Source: Betaproteobacteria bacterium
GTDB taxonomy: Bacteria; Pseudomonadota; Gammaproteobacteria; Burkholderiales; SG8-41
NCBI GenBank assembly: GCA_025353085.1
Contig: JANXRI010000189.1
Coordinates: 1-10,682 of the forward strand
Length of the DNA stretch: 10,682 nt
Reading direction: 5' to 3'
Below the pieces are notes generated by a model that saw only the letters and a program-made list of their open reading frames with translations, was not told where the DNA came from and did not search any database. This document shows positions 1 through 7,120 of this stretch, piece after piece; the first letter of the stretch is position 1, and each line of letters opens with the position of its first letter. The position numbers and the translations under genes are program-made.

Positions 1-516
1 ATTAGCTGGCGCCAAGGAACCAACGAGGCGCTCAGTGGACGCTTTGCCGCCGTACGGGTGCGTCATGCGGGAGGCAACACCGGCAAGGCGCGTCTGCGCC
101 CAGAGCAATGGTTGTTGATCGAATGGCCTGCCGGGGACGCCGATCCCCTCAAGTACTACCTGTCGACGCTGCCTGAGGACATCGCCCTCAATGACCTGGT
201 GGCCCAAGCGCATATGCGTTGGCGTATTGAGCGCGATTACCAGGACCTCAAGCAAGAACTGGGGTTGGGTCATTACGAGGGGCGAGGCTGGCGCGGATTC
301 CATCATCACGCCACTCTGAGTATTGCCGCTTATGGATTTCTGATCACCGAACGCATCGCCGCCGGCAAGTCTGTCGGAGCCAAAAAAAACTTCGTCGTCA
401 GCCGCCTGCCTGCGCTTCCCGCGGATTACGTCCCTCGGGGCAGCCCAGCGAGCGCAGCGACACGTGTCAGACTCGATCACCACAATCAGGTACCAGCTCA
501 GCTTTCAATTGATTGA
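1..516 (+). CDS. IS701-family transposase, C-terminal part (partial at left edge)
   Basis: The frame is open from the first base; a GTG at 58 lies inside the gene and is not the start. The fragment of about 171 residues has the hallmark end of the IS701-type DDE (RNase H fold) transposase. It contains RLRPEQWLLIEWP, then YYLSTLP, then RWRIERDYQDLKQELGLGHY followed by EGRGWRGFHHHATL. The Glu of RIERDYQDLK is the expected third catalytic acid, followed by the family's Tyr/Lys spacing. The DD part of the active site would lie to the left. The enzyme would cut and rejoin the ends of its own element. The C-terminal tail after about residue 125 (KKNFVVSRLPALPADYVPRG) looks like a normal family end with no internal stop or frameshift, so the visible part is intact. 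Whether the whole element is active cannot be judged here. Confidence 0.9.
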   Translation: MSWRQGTNEALSGRFAAVRVRHAGGNTGKARLRPEQWLLIEWPAGDADPLKYYLSTLPEDIALNDLVAQAHMRWRIERDYQDLKQELGLGHYEGRGWRGFHHHATLSIAAYGFLITERIAAGKSVGAKKNFVVSRLPALPADYVPRGSPASAATRVRLDHHNQVPAQLSID

Positions 517-581
517 ACGCCTCGGCCAATGTCCGTGCTGCGGACGAAAGAACGTAAGACGTATTTACTGACACAGTAAGA
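1..581 (+). mobile_element. Right end of an IS701-family insertion sequence (left part outside window)
   Basis: The window opens inside a transposase gene and the element appears to end near 581. The noncoding tail after the transposase stop (517-581) carries a small palindrome, TTACTG-ACA-CAGTAA, at 565-579. The next four bases, CTAA (582-585), fit the YTAR target duplication known for IS701-family elements, and the neighbouring gene's stop codon lies within them. The left end, its inverted repeat and the second copy of the target duplication are outside the window, so the exact boundary is inferred from one side only. Confidence 0.6.
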
Positions 582-1415
582 CTAAAGCATTTCGAGCGCG
601 CGCGGTCCGTCCGGCGGTGGAAACAAACCATCGAGTTCGGCCAACTGCGAAACGCTCAGCGGATGCTCGAGAGCGCCGAGATTCTCGCGCAACCGTTCGG
701 CGCGGCCGGACTTCGGTATCACGATGACGTCGTCGCGGGCGAGCAGCCACGCGAGCGCCGCCTGGGCCGGCGTCATGCCATGCTTGCGCGCGAATGCAGA
801 AAGTTTGCTGTCATCGATGAGACGCGTTTGTTCGAGCGGAGAATAGGCCATCACCGGTATGTGCCGTTCGCTTAGCCATGGAAGTAAATCGAATTCGACG
901 CCGCGGCGCGCGAGGTTATACAGCAGTTGGTTGGTCGCGATGGCGGCGCCGCCGGCCAGCTCGAAAATCTCCTGCATATCGGCGAGATCCAGATTGCTGA
1001 CACCGTAGTGGCGAATTTTACCCGCACTTTGCAACGCGACGAGCGCATGAAGCGTTTCCGCAAATGGTACGCTGCCCCGCCAATGCAGGAGATACAAGTC
1101 GAGCCGATCGGTCTGCAAACGCTTTAGACTTTGTTCGCATGCTTTCACTGTGCCGCGTCGTGTCGCATGGTGCGGCAGGACCTTGCTTACGAGAAAGACT
1201 TCATCGCGTCGACCTGCGATCGCCTCGCCGACCAACTGCTCTGCGCGCCCGTCGCCATACATTTCAGCGGTATCGATAAGCGTTGCGCCGAGATCAAGGC
1301 CGAGGCGTAAGGTTGCGATTTCTTCTGCGCGTCTCGCCGGGCTATCGCCCATATACCAGGTGCCCTGACCGAACGCCGGCACGCGTTCGCCATTGGGCAA
1401 AGCCACCGTTTTCAT
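582..1415 (-). CDS. Aldo/keto reductase, YeaE-like
   Basis: This is a 277-residue NADPH-dependent oxidoreductase with the TIM-barrel aldo/keto reductase fold, presumably cytosolic. The complete catalytic tetrad is present at the usual family positions: Asp48 and Tyr53 (LIDTAEMYGDG), Lys78 (FLVSK) and His111 (LYLLHW). The cofactor-phosphate region is seen as VIPKS near residue 235, and YSPL near 194 is also typical. The N-terminal GQGTWYMG and the KIRHYGVSNLDLADMQE stretch resemble E. coli YeaE, a methylglyoxal-reducing member, as I remember it; the real substrate is unknown. Length and the C-terminus (PPPDGPRALEML) are normal for the group, so the adjacent IS has not truncated it. It lies 112 bp downstream of nrdJ on the same strand. 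No Shine-Dalgarno sequence precedes the ATG. An AATAAT hexamer ends 6 bases before it, which would suit a leaderless transcript. Confidence 0.94.
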   Translation of the reverse strand: MKTVALPNGERVPAFGQGTWYMGDSPARRAEEIATLRLGLDLGATLIDTAEMYGDGRAEQLVGEAIAGRRDEVFLVSKVLPHHATRRGTVKACEQSLKRLQTDRLDLYLLHWRGSVPFAETLHALVALQSAGKIRHYGVSNLDLADMQEIFELAGGAAIATNQLLYNLARRGVEFDLLPWLSERHIPVMAYSPLEQTRLIDDSKLSAFARKHGMTPAQAALAWLLARDDVIVIPKSGRAERLRENLGALEHPLSVSQLAELDGLFPPPDGPRALEML

Positions 1416-1421
1416 GGGTAG

Positions 1422-1427
1422 ATTATT
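1422..1427 (-). promoter_or_regulatory. Possible -10 element giving a leaderless aldo/keto reductase mRNA
   Basis: Read on the minus strand, AATAAT (5/6 to TATAAT) is followed by six bases and then the ATG of the aldo/keto reductase. Initiation at the normal distance would therefore fall on or next to the A of the start codon. The match 17 bp further upstream (CTGTCG, 1445-1450) is a poor -35. The lack of a ribosome binding site supports the idea weakly; a chance AT-rich hexamer is possible. Confidence 0.3.
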
Positions 1428-1527
1428 GATCTTTCACTAATTCGCGACAGCGGGTTAGTTGCCATTCTCACCCTCGCCCTTTGGGATTGAGCATTCAGTC
1501 CGTCATCCATTGTGAAACGCTCAATAA

Positions 1528-4371
1528 CTAACCGCACGCACCAATGGCGCCGCAGGCGGTGCAGAATTCGCAGCCGTCCTTTTTGATGACGGCTGAATTG
1601 CCGCATTCCTTGCACAAGCGGCCGGGCATCGGGCGGTATTCTAAAGTCGGCGCGCGACGATCGTCGTCAGGAACTTCAAGCACACCCATGTCGCTCACCG
1701 GAAAACCACGCTCGTCGAGTATGCCGAGCATCGCGTAGCGGTGGATGATCAGGCGCGCCATGTAGGCAACGGTGCTCGGATAGTTTTCCTGGTGTTCGGC
1801 GCCGGGCACGCGCGCCATGAAGTCGCCGAGCGGCTCGTCGTACGACAGCAGTTTGCGCAACTTCATACCGATCCATGCAGGGTCGATGACGCGCATGTCG
1901 AGCGACAGCAGTTTGCACAGGCCGTCGAGCGCTTTCGGATACGTGCCAGCCATCCACATCGAATACGGGCGGCGCTGACCGTTGGGCAGTACAAGTTCTT
2001 TTAACATGAGCACGAAATCGTCCTCCGAACTCGGGTTGTAGATATCGACGGTCCAGGACATCGTGCCGTCGATGCCGGTCTTGGGTTCCTTGGTTGCGAA
2101 CAACGCGTCGAGCACAGGCGATTTGCCGCCGGCTTCAACAAGCGCGCCCAGCTTGTCCACGCGATACCGCACGATGCGTGCGAATGCGGCAACGATGCTG
2201 GGTACCCGCAATGGCTTGCCGTCCGGCGGCATTGTGCAGTCGAATGCATCGCCGCCGGTGCGAGTAAGCAAATCGAGTTTCATGCGTAACCACTTCGCAT
2301 CGAGCGCGCGCATATCCATCGACATGGTTTTGGCAATTGCGCCAAGACCGCGCGGCTGTTCGTTGCCGTTGATCCAGACTTCGAATGGATAGGCCGCGCC
2401 ATTTTCCACGTGGCCGACGAATATCGCAAAGCGGCCGAACGGCGATTCGACCATGTACGTCCACGACGAATTTCCGGCGGGCAGCACGGGTCGCCCGGGC
2501 CAGCGCAGGCTCAGTAACGCGGGTTCGGGCGCGGCATCCAGACGGATGCGCCGATCGGTGTCGGATGTATCGAGATCGTTCGGCTCAGGTTTTGCTGTTG
2601 CAGAAGTGACGGACAACACGCTGCCCAGTACCGCATTCGGGCGATACGTTGCAATGCCTTTTAAGCCGGCTTTCCAAGCCTGGAAATACAGATCTTCGAA
2701 TTCTTGGTACGGATAATCTTCGGGCACGTTAACCGTTTTGCTGATCGCCGAATCCACGAACGGCGCGATGGCCGCGACCATCCGCATATGATCGAGCGCC
2801 GAAATCTCGAGCGCCGTGATGAAATGCGGCGGCAGCTTGTCCATGTCGCCGTCGTTATGGCGGTACAGGCGCCACGCGTGATCCTCGACATCGTAGGTGC
2901 GATGCGTGTCGTCGGGCATGCGCTTCTTGCGTTGATAGGTCCATGCGTACGGCGGCTCGATACCATTTGACGCGTTGTCAGCGAAGGCGAGCGAGATCGT
3001 ACCAGTCGGCGCAATTGACAACAGGTGGCTGTTGCGCACGCCATGCTCGGCAATTTTTTGGCTTAACGCCGCCGGCAACCGCGAAGCGAAGCGTGGCGCA
3101 GCAAGATACTGTTTTGCGTCAAATAACGGAAACGCGCCTTTCTCCTGCGCGATTGCAACCGATGCTGCATACGATTCGTTGCGCATGAATTCAGCGATTT
3201 GCGCGCCCATCGTGCGCGCTTCATCCGTGTCGTACTGCAGACCGAGCATGATCAGCGTATCGCCAAGGCCGGTGAAGCCGAGCCCCACGCGGCGCTTGGC
3301 GCGCGCCTCGGCCTGCTGCTGCGCGAGCGGCCACACGGTGACGTCAAGGACATTGTCGAGCATGCGCACGGCTGGGTGAATGACCCGCGCGAACGCCGCA
3401 AAATCGAAGCGCGCCTTGGGCCTGAAAGCGTCTCTCACAAACACGGTCAGGTTGATGCTGCCCAGGCAGCAACAACCGTACGCGGGCAGCGGTTGCTCAC
3501 CGCAGGGATTGGTCGCATCGAGTCGCTCGCAGTAGGACAGGTTGTCGTCAGCGTTAATGCGATCGACGAACACGATGCCCGGTTCTGCATGGTCGTAAGT
3601 CGATTGCATGACCTGCCGCCATAAGTCGCGCGCGCGCAGCGTGCGATACACCCAGGCGCCGTCGCTGCGCTGACGCGCCTCCGCCGTGACTTCGGGCGCC
3701 GGCGGAGTTTTATGCACGAGCTCCCACTCGCTGTCTGCCTCCACCGCCTGCATGAATGCATCGGTGACCGCGATGCTGACGTTGAAATTGGACAGATCGC
3801 CGTGGTCCTTGGCGTGCACAAAGTTTTCGATGTCGGGATGGTCGCAGCGCAAAATGCCCATCTGCGCGCCGCGCCGTGAACCGGCCGACTCGACCGTTTC
3901 GCAACTGCGGTCGAACACGCGCATGTACGAAACCGGGCCGCTCGCGCTCGAATGCGTGCCACGCACAAACGCGCCTTTGGGCCGAATCGCCGAGAAATCA
4001 TAGCCAACCCCGCCGCCGCGCCGCATGGTCTCGGCAGCTTCCATCAATGCGACATAAATGCCGGGCCGCCCATCGACCATCTGCGACACCGAATCGCCTA
4101 CCGGCTGGACGAAACAGTTGATCAGCGTCGCCTTCAAGTCGGTGCCGGCGGCCGAGTTCACGCGGCCACCCGGAATGAACCCGCCGGCGAGTGCCTCGAA
4201 AAATTCTTTTTCCCAATGCGCCGGATCCTGCTCGACCGCGGCCAGCGCGCGGGCGACGCGTTTACGCACTTCGTCCGCGGTTCGTTCGTCGCCCTTCGCA
4301 TATTTCTCCAGCAACACGTCGATGCTGACTTGTTGCTGCGGCAAGGAAAGCTGGGAGTCGTCGGGTTTCAT
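1528..4371 (-). CDS. nrdJ: Adenosylcobalamin-dependent (class II) ribonucleotide reductase
   Basis: This 947-residue cytosolic enzyme reduces ribonucleotides to deoxyribonucleotides with a thiyl radical generated from coenzyme B12, so it needs no oxygen. The ten-stranded barrel core spans about residues 60-580. The first redox cysteine is Cys86 (LINCFVQP). The active-site loop NPCGEQP gives Asn288, thiyl Cys290 and Glu292. Cys301, in the run CCC at 300-302, sits 11 residues on, like the second redox cysteine of the Thermotoga enzyme. PTGTIS at 455-460 is the substrate-phosphate loop. No N-terminal ATP cone is visible, so overall-activity control of that type is not expected. After a linker (about 585-635) come two similar TSCPD-like modules (about 637-745 and 770-885). 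A zinc-ribbon-like tail follows with Cys920, 923, 934, 937, 940 and 946, likely used to re-reduce the active site. The ATG has no strong Shine-Dalgarno. An FNR-type box lies 168 bp upstream. Confidence 0.97.
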   Translation of the reverse strand: MKPDDSQLSLPQQQVSIDVLLEKYAKGDERTADEVRKRVARALAAVEQDPAHWEKEFFEALAGGFIPGGRVNSAAGTDLKATLINCFVQPVGDSVSQMVDGRPGIYVALMEAAETMRRGGGVGYDFSAIRPKGAFVRGTHSSASGPVSYMRVFDRSCETVESAGSRRGAQMGILRCDHPDIENFVHAKDHGDLSNFNVSIAVTDAFMQAVEADSEWELVHKTPPAPEVTAEARQRSDGAWVYRTLRARDLWRQVMQSTYDHAEPGIVFVDRINADDNLSYCERLDATNPCGEQPLPAYGCCCLGSINLTVFVRDAFRPKARFDFAAFARVIHPAVRMLDNVLDVTVWPLAQQQAEARAKRRVGLGFTGLGDTLIMLGLQYDTDEARTMGAQIAEFMRNESYAASVAIAQEKGAFPLFDAKQYLAAPRFASRLPAALSQKIAEHGVRNSHLLSIAPTGTISLAFADNASNGIEPPYAWTYQRKKRMPDDTHRTYDVEDHAWRLYRHNDGDMDKLPPHFITALEISALDHMRMVAAIAPFVDSAISKTVNVPEDYPYQEFEDLYFQAWKAGLKGIATYRPNAVLGSVLSVTSATAKPEPNDLDTSDTDRRIRLDAAPEPALLSLRWPGRPVLPAGNSSWTYMVESPFGRFAIFVGHVENGAAYPFEVWINGNEQPRGLGAIAKTMSMDMRALDAKWLRMKLDLLTRTGGDAFDCTMPPDGKPLRVPSIVAAFARIVRYRVDKLGALVEAGGKSPVLDALFATKEPKTGIDGTMSWTVDIYNPSSEDDFVLMLKELVLPNGQRRPYSMWMAGTYPKALDGLCKLLSLDMRVIDPAWIGMKLRKLLSYDEPLGDFMARVPGAEHQENYPSTVAYMARLIIHRYAMLGILDERGFPVSDMGVLEVPDDDRRAPTLEYRPMPGRLCKECGNSAVIKKDGCEFCTACGAIGACG

Positions 4372-4511
4372 AGGCGGGCCTGAGGTATCGAATCGTATAG
4401 CGAGGGGAGAACGTCCATTTTAACGGTTGGCGCCGATTGAGCGAAAAAAAATCTGATTTTAAATCGAGCGCGCGCCCGCTGCGCATAAACGCATTTTCTG
4501 GTTCAGTCCGC

Positions 4512-4517
4512 ATGATA
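4512..4517 (-). promoter_or_regulatory. Putative -10 hexamer of the nrdJ promoter
   Basis: On the minus strand this reads TATCAT, one mismatch from TATAAT, separated by 21 bp from the edge of the 14-bp FNR-type core (22 bp is the textbook class II spacing). No separate -35 is needed in that promoter type. The support is positional and rests on the FNR-type box being real. Confidence 0.5.
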
Positions 4518-4536
4518 TGGTCTGGCCCGGTAGCTG

Positions 4537-4554
4537 CCTTGACGCAGATCAAGG
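4537..4554 (-). promoter_or_regulatory. FNR/ANR-type regulator binding site, probably for nrdJ
   Basis: CCTTGACGCAGATCAAGG has perfect 6-base arms (CCTTGA/TCAAGG) and differs from the FNR consensus TTGAT-N4-ATCAA at one position. Its centre is at 4545.5. Read toward nrdJ, TATCAT (5/6 to TATAAT) lies at 4512-4517, its centre 31 bp away. A class II FNR promoter, with the box at -41.5, needs about 32 bp. The implied start site is about 4505, with a leader of about 134 nt. Read toward the carboxypeptidase gene, the equivalent place (about 4575-4580) has no good -10. FNR, ANR and DNR recognise nearly the same sequence and cannot be told apart here. Confidence 0.65.
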
Positions 4555-4716
4555 CGCAGCCACGCGCAGAGACTGCTTCAGATCGCGAAATTGAATTTTT
4601 CCCTCGACGCGGCATCCAATCAAGGCTTGCTGAATGAGATTACAAATAACTTTGCGCGATATCGACTCGACCACCGCGGAGCTCGATAGGCGGTCTGCCT
4701 CACCGGTAGTGACCTG

Positions 4717-6210
4717 ATGGCAGCAGCCTCAAATTACGCCGAACTGTGCGGCGTCTGGTCACGCCTTTACCGCTTCAACCATTTGTCGGCAATCGTCGGT
4801 TGGGATCGCAATGCGATGATGCCGCCCAACGGCAGTGCCGCGCGCGCCGCGGCCGAAGCCGAATTGCAAACCTTGATCCATCGCACGCGGACCGAACCGC
4901 GGCTGGCCAGGTTATTGCAGGCCGCTGAGCAGGAGCGGCTTACTGATCTCGAGCGCGCGAATCTGCGGGAAATGCGACGCGACTGGCGCGATGCCAACGC
5001 GCTGCCCGAATCGCTGGTCGAGGCCAGGACGCTCGCGGGCGCCAAGTGTGAACACGCGTGGCGCGAACAGCGGCCGGCGAACGACTGGCGTGGATTTCTC
5101 GAAAATTTCCGCGAAGTCGTGCGGCTTTCCCGTGAAGAAGCGCATTTGCTCGCCGCCGAAACCGGACTCTCGGCCTACGACGCGCTGATGGACCGCTATG
5201 AGCCGGGCGTGCGCGCGGCCGACATCGACCGTCTATTCGCGGACGTCAAAGCGTGGCTGCCTGCCCTCATAGCGCGCGTGCAGGCCAAACAGCGCAGCGA
5301 ACCGGCGATTGCACCCATCGCGCCGTTTACCATAGCCGCGCAGCGCGCGCTCAATCACGCGGTCATGGAATTGCTTGGCTTCGATTTCGCGGGCGGCCGG
5401 CTCGATGAGAGCGCGCATCCGTTTAGCGGCGGCGTGCCGGAAGACGTGCGTCTGACGACGCGCTATCGCGAAGACGATTTCGCCCAAAGCCTGCTGGGCA
5501 CGATCCATGAAACCGGACACGCGCGATTTGAACAGAACCTGCCGCGCGAGTGGCTGGGCCAGCCGCTCGGCAATGCGCGCTCGTACGGCATCCACGAAAG
5601 TCAAAGCCTGTCGTTCGAGATGCAGCTTGCGCGCAGCCGCGCTTTCGTCGGGCTGCTGTCACCGCTGCTCGGCAAGCATTTAGGCGCCCAGCCTGCGTTC
5701 GCCGCCGACAACCTGTACGTGCTGTTTACGCGGGTAAAGCCGGGCTTGATTCGCGTCGACGCCGATGAAGTCACTTATCCTGCACACGTGATTTTGCGTT
5801 ATGAGATTGAGCGCGCGCTGATCGAAGGCGCCATTGAGGCTGACGACATTCCCGCGTTGTGGGATGAAAAAATGCAGGCGCTGCTCGGCATCGACACGCG
5901 CGGCAATTATCGCAACGGCTGCATGCAGGACGTGCACTGGACCGAGGGCGCGTTCGGTTATTTTCCGAGTTACTCGCTCGGCGCGATGTATGCGGCGCAA
6001 TGGTTTGCCGCGATGCGGCGGGCGACGCCGAACCTGGACCAACGGATCGCGGGCGGCGATCTCGCACCGATATTCGCTTGGCTGAGAGAGAACATCTGGT
6101 CACAAGCCAGTCGCTGGGACACGCCGGAACTGGTTATGCGAGCGAGCGGCGAAGCGCTTAATCCCGGCTACTTTCGCGCGCATCTGGAAAACCGCTATCT
6201 CAGTGCATGA
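4717..6210 (+). CDS. M32-family metallocarboxypeptidase (carboxypeptidase Taq type)
   Basis: This 497-residue zinc- or cobalt-type metallocarboxypeptidase removes C-terminal amino acids from peptides. It has no signal peptide, so it is a cytosolic peptide-recycling enzyme. All M32 signature motifs appear in order: DRYEPG (159-164), HPF (234-236), DVRLTTRY (243-250), the metal site HETGH (264-268, with Glu265 as catalytic base), HESQS (292-297, with Glu294 as third metal ligand), IRVDAD (345-350) and GCMQDVHW (401-408). Length is normal for the family. The start is fixed by an in-frame TAG at 4687 with only this ATG following; the ribosome binding site is weak. It is transcribed divergently from nrdJ and ends at a short hairpin terminator facing the convergent transferase gene. 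It probably forms a single-gene transcription unit, and nothing nearby indicates a more specific role. Confidence 0.97.
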   Translation: MAAASNYAELCGVWSRLYRFNHLSAIVGWDRNAMMPPNGSAARAAAEAELQTLIHRTRTEPRLARLLQAAEQERLTDLERANLREMRRDWRDANALPESLVEARTLAGAKCEHAWREQRPANDWRGFLENFREVVRLSREEAHLLAAETGLSAYDALMDRYEPGVRAADIDRLFADVKAWLPALIARVQAKQRSEPAIAPIAPFTIAAQRALNHAVMELLGFDFAGGRLDESAHPFSGGVPEDVRLTTRYREDDFAQSLLGTIHETGHARFEQNLPREWLGQPLGNARSYGIHESQSLSFEMQLARSRAFVGLLSPLLGKHLGAQPAFAADNLYVLFTRVKPGLIRVDADEVTYPAHVILRYEIERALIEGAIEADDIPALWDEKMQALLGIDTRGNYRNGCMQDVHWTEGAFGYFPSYSLGAMYAAQWFAAMRRATPNLDQRIAGGDLAPIFAWLRENIWSQASRWDTPELVMRASGEALNPGYFRAHLENRYLSA

Positions 6211-6213
6211 GGG

Positions 6214-6237
6214 TTGGCGCGTCCCGTCAATTTTTTT
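6214..6237 (+). terminator. Intrinsic terminator after the M32 carboxypeptidase gene
   Basis: Four bases past the stop codon, TTGGCG (6214-6219) pairs with CGTCAA (6225-6230), including one G-U pair, around the 5-nt loop CGTCC. Seven T residues follow directly (6231-6237). The stem is short and of modest strength. The T-tract serves only the plus strand, so it does not explain termination of the convergent transferase gene. Confidence 0.55.
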
Positions 6238-6252
6238 CTCAAGTGCGCTCGA

Positions 6253-6897
6253 TCACGCCGCGCGTGCGAATGCGGCCTGCACCGCCTTTTCGTGCGCCTC
6301 GACTCTCTGCACGCTCGCGCGCTGCCGCATGCGCTCGAAATGCGCGATACAATTATTGAATTGCGCCAGGTCGAGCTTGAACGACAGCGCGCGCCGGAAG
6401 CACCAGAAGAAATACGCGTCGACCGCCGTGAAGTGATCGCAGAACCATTCGCGTCCGGCGAGTAATTCATCGCCCAGAGCAAGATCCTCGAACAGCAGTT
6501 TATTGCCCATACGTTTCACGCTCTCTGCCGAACCGGGCAGGTCACAGTAGTTCTCCGGCCGCGCATTCGGTGTGAGATGCGGATGTATCGCCGAGCTAAA
6601 CCACGCCATCAGCGAAATCGCTTTGATTTGAGCCCGTGGTTCCGCCGGCAGCAAACTCGCCGCGGGGTATTGGCGCGCAATCCAGATTTGAATTGCAATG
6701 TTTTCGGTCAACGGCTCGCCGTCGATCACGAGCACGGGCACCTTGTGCTTTGGATTTACTTTAAGAAACTCCGGCGTGCGCAACTGGGCCGAGCGCGAGT
6801 TCACATTCTCAATATCGAAATCCGCGCGGGCTTCCGTCAGCGTCACGAATGGCACCAATGCGCAGGTCATCGGTGCGTAGTAAAGCGTGAGTTTCAT
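6253..6897 (-). CDS. Glutathione S-transferase family protein
   Basis: The protein has 214 residues and two domains. The thioredoxin-like N-terminal domain opens with MKLTLYYAPMTCALVP, where Cys12 sits where beta-class enzymes carry their catalytic cysteine. It continues with the cis-proline segment NPKHKVPVLVIDG (Pro54) and the glutathione-contacting PLTENIAI (Glu65, Asn66). The helical C-terminal domain (about 88-214) has FTAVDAYFFW, the conserved N-capping-box region of the family. It would conjugate or reduce electrophiles with glutathione in the cytosol; the substrate is unknown. I place the start at 6897 because the family N-terminus begins exactly there and AGGATGGGAT precedes it. The frame stays open up to 7053, but that extension shows no family similarity. 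It converges with the carboxypeptidase gene (42-bp gap) and diverges from the solute-binding-domain gene. Confidence 0.92.
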   Translation of the reverse strand: MKLTLYYAPMTCALVPFVTLTEARADFDIENVNSRSAQLRTPEFLKVNPKHKVPVLVIDGEPLTENIAIQIWIARQYPAASLLPAEPRAQIKAISLMAWFSSAIHPHLTPNARPENYCDLPGSAESVKRMGNKLLFEDLALGDELLAGREWFCDHFTAVDAYFFWCFRRALSFKLDLAQFNNCIAHFERMRQRASVQRVEAHEKAVQAAFARAA

Positions 6898-7120
6898 CGC
6901 TTGATCCCATCCTGATAATGTTGACACATCGTACGCGATGCCGACAGTCGAATCCAGCGCGGCGCGAAGCGCGCGCTTTATGCCGCCAGTAGCCGGATGG
7001 GTTACAGTGGCGGCTTCAACTACTTCAGTCAATGGAGCGAGGCCGTCATGCAAAGCAACGCAAGAATCTCACCGCGCGCACGCAACAGGCAGTTGGCATT
7101 CGACCATGGCGCAGGTCGTC

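Larger units (their letters stand above)
4372..4716. other. Divergent intergenic region between nrdJ and the M32 carboxypeptidase gene
   Basis: These 345 bp hold no credible gene. They must contain the promoters for both flanking genes. The clearest element is the FNR/ANR-type palindrome at 4537-4554, with the -10-like hexamer at 4512-4517 facing nrdJ. An A-tract followed by the short palindrome AAATCTGATTT lies near 4446-4461. Toward the carboxypeptidase, TTGAAT (4591-4596), an 18-bp gap and TCCAAT (4615-4620) form only a weak sigma-70-like pair. I looked for a cobalamin riboswitch (B12-box core) on the nrdJ side and saw none. Confidence 0.7.

Noticed and set aside
4372..4540. Cobalamin riboswitch upstream of nrdJ
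   Set aside because: Considered because the enzyme needs B12, but no B12-box-like core or multi-stem pattern is recognisable by eye; a covariance-model search would settle it.
6921..6949. TTGACA at 6921 as the -35 of a plus-strand promoter for the solute-binding-domain gene
   Set aside because: No acceptable -10 occurs 16-18 bp downstream.
6950..6980. GCGC-rich inverted repeats in the divergent region before the solute-binding-domain gene
   Set aside because: Short GCGC runs pair with each other throughout this GC-rich DNA; nothing sets these apart.
6898..7053. N-terminal extension of the glutathione S-transferase to an ATG at 7053
   Set aside because: The family N-terminus starts precisely at the ATG at 6897, and the extra 52 residues resemble nothing and overlap the divergent promoter region.
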